64,000 nucleotides of DNA. Source: UBA4416 sp035439445. GTDB taxonomy: Bacteria; Bacteroidota; Bacteroidia; B-17B0; Aurantibacillaceae. The DNA is taken from the NCBI GenBank assembly GCA_035439445.1, contig DAORKG010000004.1:62001-126000 (forward strand), read 5' to 3'. Below are positions 16,736 through 24,462 of the stretch, one piece after another. The number at the start of each line of letters is the position of its first letter. The stretch's first letter is position 1. A program made the position numbers and the translations under genes. The notes beneath the pieces were generated by a model. It did not search any database. It saw only the letters and a list, made by a program, of their open reading frames with translations, and was not told the DNA's origin.

Positions 16736-17677
16736 ATGGAACTAAATTCTAAAATATACATAGCGGGTCATCGTGGAATGGTGGGCTCTGCTATTATGAG
16801 AAACCTACAAAACAAGGGATATAATAATATTATCACTCGCACATCAAAGGAGTTAGATTTAAGAAACCAACAAGCTGTTGCCGATTTTTTTGCATTAGAA
16901 AAACCTGAGTATGTTTTTTTAGCGGCTGCAAAAGTAGGTGGTATACAAGCTAACAATGTTTATAGAGCTGATTTTATATACGAGAACTTGATGATTCAAA
17001 ATAATGTGATTCATCAGTCTTATGTAAATGGAGTAAAAAAATTAATGTTTCTAGGCAGTTCTTGTATCTATCCAAAAATGGCTCCACAACCTTTGAAAGA
17101 AGAGTATTTGTTAACAGGATTACTAGAGGAAACAAATGAACCATATGCCATTGCAAAAATTGCAGGCATTAAAATGTGTGAAAGCTACAAGCGTCAGTAT
17201 GGATGTAATTTTATTTCGGTGATGCCAACAAACATGTACGGACCTAACGATAATTATAATTTAAGTAACTCACATGTGTTACCGGCTTTAATCAGAAAGT
17301 TTCATGATGCAAAAGAAAACAATTTACCATCAGTGGAAATGTGGGGAACAGGAACTCCAATGCGTGAGTTTTTACATGCAGATGATTTAGGAGATGCTTG
17401 TGTATTTTTAATGAATACTTATGATGGTGAGCAGTTTGTGAATATTGGTTCTGGAACAGATTTGACGATTAAAGACCTAGCATTATTGATAAAAGATATT
17501 GTTGGTTTTAAAGGAGAAATCGTTCATGATTTATCTAAGCCAGATGGAACTCCTCGTAAATTAATGGATGTATCATATCTGCATTCTTTAGGCTGGAAAC
17601 ATAAAATTGAATTACGCGAAGGAATTACACAAGTTTACGATGATTTTAAAAGAAAAGAAGGCGTAAAAGTTTGGTAG
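16736..17677 (+). CDS. fcl: GDP-L-fucose synthase
   Basis: Fcl is an NADPH-dependent epimerase/reductase that completes GDP-L-fucose synthesis. The ATG at 16736 gives MELNSKIYIAGHRGMVGSAI, placing the Rossmann glycine motif at the usual position. An in-frame TTG at 16715 would lie within the terminator hairpin and is rejected. From this start the protein has 313 residues, normal for the family. Visible motifs are SSCIYPKMAPQPLKEE, the catalytic NEPYAIAKIAG (Tyr-x3-Lys) and MPTNMYGPND. The product feeds fucose into the surface polysaccharide made by this region. Confidence 0.95.
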   Translation: MELNSKIYIAGHRGMVGSAIMRNLQNKGYNNIITRTSKELDLRNQQAVADFFALEKPEYVFLAAAKVGGIQANNVYRADFIYENLMIQNNVIHQSYVNGVKKLMFLGSSCIYPKMAPQPLKEEYLLTGLLEETNEPYAIAKIAGIKMCESYKRQYGCNFISVMPTNMYGPNDNYNLSNSHVLPALIRKFHDAKENNLPSVEMWGTGTPMREFLHADDLGDACVFLMNTYDGEQFVNIGSGTDLTIKDLALLIKDIVGFKGEIVHDLSKPDGTPRKLMDVSYLHSLGWKHKIELREGITQVYDDFKRKEGVKVW

Positions 17678-17687
17678 TTTTGATACA

Positions 17688-17799
17688 AGATAAAGGACAC
17701 AAGATAAAAGACTTTTCAAAAGTGATTATTACTCCTAACATTAAGATAATTAGTAATAGATATACTTATCTTTTATCTTTTATCCTATGTCTTTTATCT
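17688..17799. repeat. Imperfect inverted repeat spanning the 5' end of the Wzi-like gene
   Basis: The arms at 17688-17712 and 17775-17799 match in 21 of 25 positions as an inverted repeat, with 62 bases between. The motif is built from AAGATAAA/TTTATCTT units, like simple intergenic repeats of Bacteroidota. The right arm encodes part of the signal peptide of the following gene. Confidence 0.7.
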
Positions 17800-19302
17800 A
17801 GTTCTATAAAATCACAGTTTTATAATTTACCAAACGAGTATTTTTTTAATACTTTTTCTCAGCGTCAACTAGCTCGATTAGATTCTGAGCAATTGCATTC
17901 TAGCATACAACCCTATATTCCGTTCTTCAATAAAAAATATGAATTTGTTGGAGATACACATCGAGTGTTTAAATACATATCAGAGGACCCTTTTTTAGAT
18001 AAAGTCTTTTTTGATCATTTAATACATATCAAATCAAAAACAGGCAAGTACGAGTTTAAAGTAGATCCCCTTCTCAACATAGAACTTGGAAACGCTTACT
18101 ATGACACAGCCAAGTGGCAAAGAATTTCAACAAATACACGTGGTTTTATAGCTTGTGGAACAATAGGAAAAGATTTCTATTTTGAAACCCTATTTTCAGA
18201 AAACCAGAGTCAATTCCCTTATTATATTTCGAGGTATAATAATCAAACGAAAATAGTTCCGGGCCAGGGTAGATATAAAGCATTTAAAACAACAGGTTAC
18301 GACTATGCATTTTCCTCAGGATTTATTTCATACCAGCCTATTAAACGATTAAATATTCAAGTAGGTCATGGTAAACAAAAAATTGGAAATGGATATCGTT
18401 CACTTTTATTGAGTGATAATGCTTTTAATTATCCATACCTTAGAGTTACATCTGAATGGTTTAAGGGAAGATTGCAATACACAAATATTTATGCAGTATT
18501 AATGAATCTTACAACAGGAGGAGCTGTCACTCCGAAATACACTGAGCCGTTGTTTCAAAAGAAAGCAACATCATTTCAATATTTGAGTTTTAATATCAAT
18601 AAAAGAATTAACATAGGTTTATTTCAAGGAATGATTTGGAATTCAGCAGATAGTATGAACCGTCAGCATTTAGAGTGGCAATATTTTAATCCGGTAATTT
18701 TTACCAATCTTGGTTTTTATGGTTTGAATAACAAGAATAATATTGTAATTGGAGCTACAGGAAACATTAAAATTACAAATAAAATATCCGTTTACGCTCA
18801 GTTTATGGGAGATGACTTCAGTAACCAATACGCAATTGGTAATGCTTTTGGGTATCAAGTTGGAGCAAAGTATTTTGATGCTTTTAAATTGAAAAACTTA
18901 ATGTTACAAATTGAATATAATGATGTGGCTGAGGGCTCTTATAATAGTCCCTTTGGAACATATAGCAATCAAAGTTTTTCACACTATAACCAAAACCTTG
19001 CATATACTTTGGGCTATGGAAAAGAGTTAATTTTATTGGGAGATTTTAAATTTCAACGATTGTTTTTAAATGCTAAATTCAATTTTCAATGGATGACATT
19101 AAATAAATTTGATTTATATCAGAACACAATTTCCAAAATACAATTTGGGTATACAATTAATTCTGCTTACAATTTTAATGTATCTTTAGGATACAATTAT
19201 AGGTATCAGGATTTTTTAGGATTTAATACATCTAACAACAAAACAACTTTTTATACACTTAGTTTAAAGTCAAATTTATTTAATACGTACTACGATTTTT
19301 AA
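17722..19302 (+). CDS. Wzi/RemB-like outer-membrane protein (capsule assembly family), copy 1
   Basis: This is a predicted outer-membrane beta barrel of the Wzi-like capsule-assembly family, which in Flavobacterium includes the gliding-related RemB. Wzi attaches capsular polysaccharide to the cell surface. The open frame begins at 17671, but there is no ATG. GTG at 17722 gives about 17 residues before the hydrophobic signal TYLLSFILCLLSSSIKS and is my choice; TTG at 17680 is possible. The mature part is aromatic and strand-rich, with the family-like GNGYRSLLLSDNAFNYPYLR and a C-terminal barrel strand ending YYDF. It is a paralogue of the protein at 20406-22031; both have the SHYxQxLA and GYRSLLLSD motifs. 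Confidence 0.8.
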   Translation: MIITPNIKIISNRYTYLLSFILCLLSSSIKSQFYNLPNEYFFNTFSQRQLARLDSEQLHSSIQPYIPFFNKKYEFVGDTHRVFKYISEDPFLDKVFFDHLIHIKSKTGKYEFKVDPLLNIELGNAYYDTAKWQRISTNTRGFIACGTIGKDFYFETLFSENQSQFPYYISRYNNQTKIVPGQGRYKAFKTTGYDYAFSSGFISYQPIKRLNIQVGHGKQKIGNGYRSLLLSDNAFNYPYLRVTSEWFKGRLQYTNIYAVLMNLTTGGAVTPKYTEPLFQKKATSFQYLSFNINKRINIGLFQGMIWNSADSMNRQHLEWQYFNPVIFTNLGFYGLNNKNNIVIGATGNIKITNKISVYAQFMGDDFSNQYAIGNAFGYQVGAKYFDAFKLKNLMLQIEYNDVAEGSYNSPFGTYSNQSFSHYNQNLAYTLGYGKELILLGDFKFQRLFLNAKFNFQWMTLNKFDLYQNTISKIQFGYTINSAYNFNVSLGYNYRYQDFLGFNTSNNKTTFYTLSLKSNLFNTYYDF

Positions 19303-19311
19303 AAAAACATT

Positions 19312-20406
19312 ATGGCGATATTAATTTTAGTATTTATTACTGCTTTTGCTGTAGTATTATATTCTACCCCGGCACTAATTAAAGTGGCTGTTTTAAAGAG
19401 GTTAATCGACTTGCCTACAGAAGACAGAAAGGTTCATAAGAGAGCTGTTCCTACAATTGGAGGGATTATTATATATGCCGCCACTTTATTCTCTTTTTCT
19501 TTATGGTATAATATCGATGACTTGCACGAATATGATCAGATATATGAATCAGTTAAAGAATTTAAGATTTTAGTTGCAACTAGCTTAGTATTATTTTTTG
19601 TTGGGGTAAAAGATGATATCATTGGAACATCTCCCGTAAAAAAACTGTTTGCAAATATTTTAGTTGGATTAATACTGGTATTAATGGGAGACATCAGAAT
19701 CACAGGGCTTCATGGAGTGTTTGGTGTTGAAGACATCCCACAATGGGCAAGTATATTTTTATCTCTTTTTACCTACATAGTTGTTGTTAATGCTATGAAT
19801 TTAATTGACGGAATAGATGGTCTAGCTGCCGGTGTTGGTTTTATTGCTTCGTCTGTTTTCGGTACATGGTTTATTTTTGCAAACGAATACACATTGGCAT
19901 CTTTATCTTTTTCATTGTCTGGTGCATTGCTTGGTTTTTTAATTTTTAATTTCTCTCCCGCTAAAATATTTATGGGGGATAGTGGTTCACTGATAATTGG
20001 AATGTTTGTGTGTGTTTTAAGCATAAAATTAATAGAGTATCCAATAAGCAGATTAGATGATTTTTGGGTTCATATTTCAAAACCTATGATAGTGATAGCT
20101 GCTTTAACATATCCGTTAACAGATACGCTTAGAATTTTTATCATTCGTGCCGCTAAGGGACAGTCGCCTTTTGCGGCAGATAGAAATCACCTACATCATC
20201 GTTTGTTAGACTGTGGTTACACACATGTAAAAACGGTAATAATAATTTACATTTATAGTTTTATCACTGTAGGGGTTTCACTATTGAGTTACTTTTTAAA
20301 TCCTAGCCTTTCTTTACTTGTAGTTCTGTGTTGTAGCGGTATTTTTATTTTATTTGTTCATTTTTCTTATCAATCAGCACAAAAGAAAAAGTTAATTAGA
20401 GAATAG
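19312..20406 (+). CDS. Undecaprenyl-phosphate sugar-1-phosphate transferase, WecA/TagO-like
   Basis: This integral membrane enzyme transfers a sugar-1-phosphate, usually GlcNAc-1-P, from UDP-sugar to undecaprenyl phosphate to start O-antigen, capsule or wall-polymer synthesis. The 364-residue protein has about 11 helices and the family motifs VKDDIIG, NLIDGIDGLAAG, FMGDSGSL and HLHHRLL. The last one favours WecA/TagO over MraY. It lies 9 bases after copy 1 of the Wzi-like gene and overlaps copy 2 by one base, so the three are one operon. With gmd/fcl upstream and uppP nearby this forms a surface polysaccharide module. Confidence 0.9.
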   Translation: MAILILVFITAFAVVLYSTPALIKVAVLKRLIDLPTEDRKVHKRAVPTIGGIIIYAATLFSFSLWYNIDDLHEYDQIYESVKEFKILVATSLVLFFVGVKDDIIGTSPVKKLFANILVGLILVLMGDIRITGLHGVFGVEDIPQWASIFLSLFTYIVVVNAMNLIDGIDGLAAGVGFIASSVFGTWFIFANEYTLASLSFSLSGALLGFLIFNFSPAKIFMGDSGSLIIGMFVCVLSIKLIEYPISRLDDFWVHISKPMIVIAALTYPLTDTLRIFIIRAAKGQSPFAADRNHLHHRLLDCGYTHVKTVIIIYIYSFITVGVSLLSYFLNPSLSLLVVLCCSGIFILFVHFSYQSAQKKKLIRE

Positions 20407-22031
20407 TGCTTAAATCGGTAAAATATATACAAAGTTTGATTTTACTTCGTAGCTTTTACGTTGTTGCACTATTCAGTTCACTTTCGGCGTTTTCTCAAAA
20501 CGACCCACAAGCTCAAAATACTTTTATTAATTATGATGTGCTTCAAACGGTTGATTTTTTGGATATAAAAAATCCTAGCATAGATTTTCACTCTTCCTTT
20601 AAACCCTATCTTTCCTCAACACTCAAAATGCATTCTGATACTTCAGTACATTATTTGCATTATCCTATAAGGAATTTTTTCATGAGTAAAACTTTAAATG
20701 AAGGACCAAATAAACGGAATCAATATAATTTCCAAATATTACCTATAGTTGATTTACAAGCAGGTTACGACATGTTAACGTCTAAGGTTGTTTCAGAAAC
20801 CTACGGAGGAGCACACGCAAAACTTAATATCAATAATGATTTCACGTTTGCGTTAACAACTTTTGGTGGACGTGTGAGTTATCCCAATTTTATAGACACA
20901 TTGGTAAAAACAACCGGATTAATTCCCGGATTAGGGAGAGCGTTTAAAAACAACGATGGAACTTATAATTTTTCAAATCTAAGCGGATATATTTCATATA
21001 GCCCGAATGACGTTTTTAATATTCAATTAGGGAAGGACAAGCATTTTATAGGAGATGGTTATAGGTCGTTATTATTATCTGATTTTTCAAACAATAATCC
21101 ATACTTTGGAATAAACGCAAATATTTGGAGAATACAGTATAACGTTTGGTATTCATGGATGAGAGATTTTTCGAGATATGACGGATCTCAAAAAAGTTTA
21201 CAAAATAAGTATGGAACTTTTCATTATTTAAGTTTTAATGCAACTAAGGAACTTAATATTTCTTTTTTCGAAAACATTGTGTGGCAAGGTACTGATACAA
21301 ACAGGGTAAGAACATTTGAGATAAATTATTTAAATCCTATTGTGTTTTATCGGCCACAAGAATATTCAGTTGGCTCACCGGACAACTCAATGATGGGATT
21401 AAATATTTCAGGTAAATTATTTAAATGTCTAAAACTGTATGCTCAAGCTGTTGCCGATGAATTTTTTTTAAAAGAAATAAGAGCTCGCAGGGGCTGGTGG
21501 GCAAACAAACAAGGGTGGCAATTGGGGGCTATATACATCAATGCGTTTAAAATAAAAGGCCTATCAATTCAAGCAGAATATAACGAGGTTCGACCATATA
21601 CCTATTCTCATGGGAGTGTACAACAAAACTATTCACATTATGGACAAGCTTTAGCTCATCCATTTGGTGCTAATTTTAAAGAATATTTAGGTTTTATTAG
21701 TTATAGGGCAAATAGATGGATGCTTAGTTTTCAAGGAGTTTCAGCAATTATTGGAATGGATACAATGGGATCTAACTTAGGTCAAAATATATTTTTAAGT
21801 TATACTACCAGACCTTATGAATATGGACATAAAACAACTCAAGGAGATAAGTTAAAATTGATGCAAAGCGACATTAAATTCACTTATTATCTTATACCAC
21901 AGATGAATTTAAGATTAGAATTAGGGTATATCCAACGTAGCATAAAAGATGATAAAGGCTATGAGCTTCAATCTCCTTTTATATACTTTGGATTTAAAAC
22001 TAGTTTCCATAATTTCTATAGAGATTATTAA
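20406..22031 (+). CDS. Wzi/RemB-like outer-membrane protein (capsule assembly family), copy 2
   Basis: The 541-residue predicted outer-membrane barrel is paralogous to the protein at 17722-19302. It starts with GTG at 20406, overlapping the stop of the WecA-like gene (TAGTG), and has a signal peptide ending near residue 30 (LFSSLSAFSQ). Shared features with copy 1 are GDGYRSLLLSD, the internal Leu-Asn-Pro strand (YLNPIVFYRPQ versus YFNPVIFTNLG), SHYGQALAHPFG and an aromatic C-terminus ending FYRDY. The two copies are clearly diverged, so the duplication is old. A role in surface polysaccharide attachment or gliding is inferred from family and context. Confidence 0.8.
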   Translation: MLKSVKYIQSLILLRSFYVVALFSSLSAFSQNDPQAQNTFINYDVLQTVDFLDIKNPSIDFHSSFKPYLSSTLKMHSDTSVHYLHYPIRNFFMSKTLNEGPNKRNQYNFQILPIVDLQAGYDMLTSKVVSETYGGAHAKLNINNDFTFALTTFGGRVSYPNFIDTLVKTTGLIPGLGRAFKNNDGTYNFSNLSGYISYSPNDVFNIQLGKDKHFIGDGYRSLLLSDFSNNNPYFGINANIWRIQYNVWYSWMRDFSRYDGSQKSLQNKYGTFHYLSFNATKELNISFFENIVWQGTDTNRVRTFEINYLNPIVFYRPQEYSVGSPDNSMMGLNISGKLFKCLKLYAQAVADEFFLKEIRARRGWWANKQGWQLGAIYINAFKIKGLSIQAEYNEVRPYTYSHGSVQQNYSHYGQALAHPFGANFKEYLGFISYRANRWMLSFQGVSAIIGMDTMGSNLGQNIFLSYTTRPYEYGHKTTQGDKLKLMQSDIKFTYYLIPQMNLRLELGYIQRSIKDDKGYELQSPFIYFGFKTSFHNFYRDY

Positions 22032-22036
22032 TTTTT

Positions 22037-22381
22037 ATGGAACAGTCATTAGATAATTTCTTTTTAAAAATTCCTGAACCACAACAATCTGCATTATTGT
22101 TTCTTCGACAATTTTTCATTGAAGAATTAAGTTTAGAAGAAAACTGGAAGTTTAATACGCCATTTTACTATTACCAAGGAAAGTGGTTTTGTTATATTTC
22201 ATATAGCGCTAAACGAAAGCATGAAATTTATATTGGATTTGTTAAAGGCTTTTTAGTGGAACATCCTTATTTACTGAGCGAAGGAAGAAAACAGATTAAA
22301 GTATACCGAATTAATCCTGAAAAAGACATTGACATAAAAACTTTAAAGAAGATTGTTGGTCTGCTGAAAAAACAGTACTAA
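22037..22381 (+). CDS. DUF1801 (YdhG-like) domain protein
   Basis: The 114-residue cytosolic protein fits the DUF1801/YdhG-like fold: an N-terminal helix pair (EPQQSALLFLRQFFIEEL), then the KFNTPFYYYQGKWFCYISYSA core strands and a C-terminal helix. The biochemical role of the family is not known. The gene lies 5 bases after the Wzi-like gene and is probably carried on the same transcript. It is convergent with the HD phosphohydrolase with 2 bases between stops. Confidence 0.75.
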   Translation: MEQSLDNFFLKIPEPQQSALLFLRQFFIEELSLEENWKFNTPFYYYQGKWFCYISYSAKRKHEIYIGFVKGFLVEHPYLLSEGRKQIKVYRINPEKDIDIKTLKKIVGLLKKQY

Positions 22382-22383
22382 TC

Positions 22384-24375
22384 TTATCTTGGGTATTCAA
22401 TTCTCACATGATAGATATTCATCAAGCGTTTTTTGAAAATCTTTTTTATTTGATTAATATCTCTGAAAGTGATATCAGCATTTATAAATTGATTTTCATT
22501 AATCTGATGATTTATTATTCTATCTACTAAATCATCAATTGCAATAGCATCATATTTTTTTAAACTTCTAGAAGATGCCTCAACACCATCTGCCATCATT
22601 AGAATGGCGGTTTCTTTACTAAAAGGAATTGGTCCCGGGTATCTGAATAAATCCTCATTTATAATTTCACCCTCATGCTCTTTTTTATAATTATGAAGAA
22701 AAAAGCGAGTTGTAGTTGTACCATGATGAGTTCGTATAAAATCAATTACAGCTTCGGGTAATTTATTCTCTTTAGCAATTTCAACGCCTTTTATAACATG
22801 GTCAATGATAATTTGCGCACTTTCTTCCGAAGATAAATCTTCATGTGGACTTACTTCCCCAACCTGGTTTTCAGTAAAAAAACGAGGGTTACTCATTTTT
22901 CCAATATCATGATACATTGCGCCTGTTCTAACTAGTAAGGGATTTCCACCAATTTTATAACATGCCTCTTCCGCCAAATTTGCAACCTGAAGAGAGTGTT
23001 GAAATGTTCCTGGAACTTTTTGAGAAAGCTGACGAAGTAATGGTGAGTTCAAATCACATAACTCTAACAAAGTAAAATCAGATGTAAACCCAAATAGTTT
23101 TTCGAAGATATATATTAGTGGGAATGAAAATAAGACACATGCACTACTGATGATAAATGGTATATAATGTTGAATTTGACTTATTGCCTGTGCAGTATTA
23201 TTAACCAAATGATAGGCTACATAAGAAAGTATATAAAACACAAGAGTAAGTAAAGCAGACACAAAAAGTTTCGATCTCTTTCCCATGTCTGCCACACTAA
23301 ATATGGTTCCAATTCCAGTAATGAGTTGAATGAATACAAACTCAAATTTATCAGGCATAAAGAATGCACATAGTAAAATAATATTTAAAAAATTAAATAG
23401 CGAAGTTCTACTATCAAAAAATACTCTAATGAGAATGGGAACTAAGCAAAATGGAATTGCATAAATGTAATTTACATTGTACTTTGCTACAATACTTGTT
23501 ATCAATATGATTAACATAATGATTAAGAAAATAAATGTAACATGAGTATTTTGACTAAATATGCTTTTTCTGAAAAATGCCAGAAACAACATCATAATTC
23601 CTAGAATTAGTATACAAGCTAATAATTGTCCTAAAATTATACCCATTAGTGGAGTTTTGGTTTCCTGATCTAGTAACTCCTGATTATAACTATTTAGTAT
23701 ATTACTTTTTTCTTCTGTAATAATATCATTCTTGTGTAATATTATCTCACCTTCCTGTATTTTTGACTTGTATATATAACTAGCTTCATCATCTTCTTGA
23801 CTCATTTCAGCTGACAACGCATCGTCATAAATAATATTGGGTTTTATTTTTTCAAGGACGTGATTGCTAATGTCTTCGTCTATTTGTTTTGAAACCAAAA
23901 ATATTTTTATTTTTTCTTTGTCAAATAATTTTTCTTTTTTTGTTAATCTAACTTCATTATTTACCACAACATATAAAATAGTGTCTTGGTAATTTTTATT
24001 TATATCAGATGTGTAATAGCCAACATTAAAAATGCTGTCTAAACAAGATTTTAAGACAGGAAGTTTTGATGCGGGTATTTCTTTAAAATTAGAAATATAA
24101 TTCTCTGTTTGGACTTTTGTTTTAGTGAAATAGGCAATTTGTTTTCTTTTCTCTTTTCTTTCCTTAATTAATTCGGAATTTGATTTTTTAATTAAAAAAT
24201 CAAATGGGGAAATTAAATTATCATTTAACCAAACATCTCCTATTTTAACTTGAGTAGTTTCAACAGATGTCTTTTTGGGTAATACATATACACATAAAAC
24301 AACACATACAATGAAGATAATGCCTTTATACCACAAGGCATGTTTGTCTCTTATTTTTGTAAATAAACTATTCAC
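22384..24375 (-). CDS. 7TM receptor-HD family phosphohydrolase (PgpH-like)
   Basis: This is a membrane phosphohydrolase with an N-terminal helix (about 15-33), an extracytoplasmic 7TMR-HDED-type region (about 40-245), about seven helices (245-425) and a cytosolic HD domain (about 455-600). The HD metal site is visible as HSLQVANLAEEACY, AMYHDIGKMSNPR and the later HxGT in RTHHGTTTTRFF. In Listeria the homologue PgpH hydrolyses cyclic di-AMP, so a c-di-AMP phosphodiesterase role is likely but not proven for this protein. The 663-residue length is normal. The start is GTG at 24375. In this window it stands alone on its strand, next to T9SS cargo genes. Confidence 0.88.
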   Translation of the reverse strand: MNSLFTKIRDKHALWYKGIIFIVCVVLCVYVLPKKTSVETTQVKIGDVWLNDNLISPFDFLIKKSNSELIKERKEKRKQIAYFTKTKVQTENYISNFKEIPASKLPVLKSCLDSIFNVGYYTSDINKNYQDTILYVVVNNEVRLTKKEKLFDKEKIKIFLVSKQIDEDISNHVLEKIKPNIIYDDALSAEMSQEDDEASYIYKSKIQEGEIILHKNDIITEEKSNILNSYNQELLDQETKTPLMGIILGQLLACILILGIMMLFLAFFRKSIFSQNTHVTFIFLIIMLIILITSIVAKYNVNYIYAIPFCLVPILIRVFFDSRTSLFNFLNIILLCAFFMPDKFEFVFIQLITGIGTIFSVADMGKRSKLFVSALLTLVFYILSYVAYHLVNNTAQAISQIQHYIPFIISSACVLFSFPLIYIFEKLFGFTSDFTLLELCDLNSPLLRQLSQKVPGTFQHSLQVANLAEEACYKIGGNPLLVRTGAMYHDIGKMSNPRFFTENQVGEVSPHEDLSSEESAQIIIDHVIKGVEIAKENKLPEAVIDFIRTHHGTTTTRFFLHNYKKEHEGEIINEDLFRYPGPIPFSKETAILMMADGVEASSRSLKKYDAIAIDDLVDRIINHQINENQFINADITFRDINQIKKIFKKRLMNIYHVRIEYPR

Positions 24376-24445
24376 GAAACAAAAGAAAGTAATTTTACTG
24401 AATTAAAATTCATCTGAAAAAATGGATTATGAACAACCTAATATT

Positions 24446-24462
24446 AATTCTTGGTAAGAATT
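24446..24462 (-). other. Perfect 7-bp hairpin over the stop of the PKD protein gene
   Basis: AATTCTT and AAGAATT flank GGT at 24446-24462, overlapping the TAA at 24463-24461. No T run of terminator length follows, so a weak terminator or an RNA end-protecting structure is possible. Confidence 0.4.
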
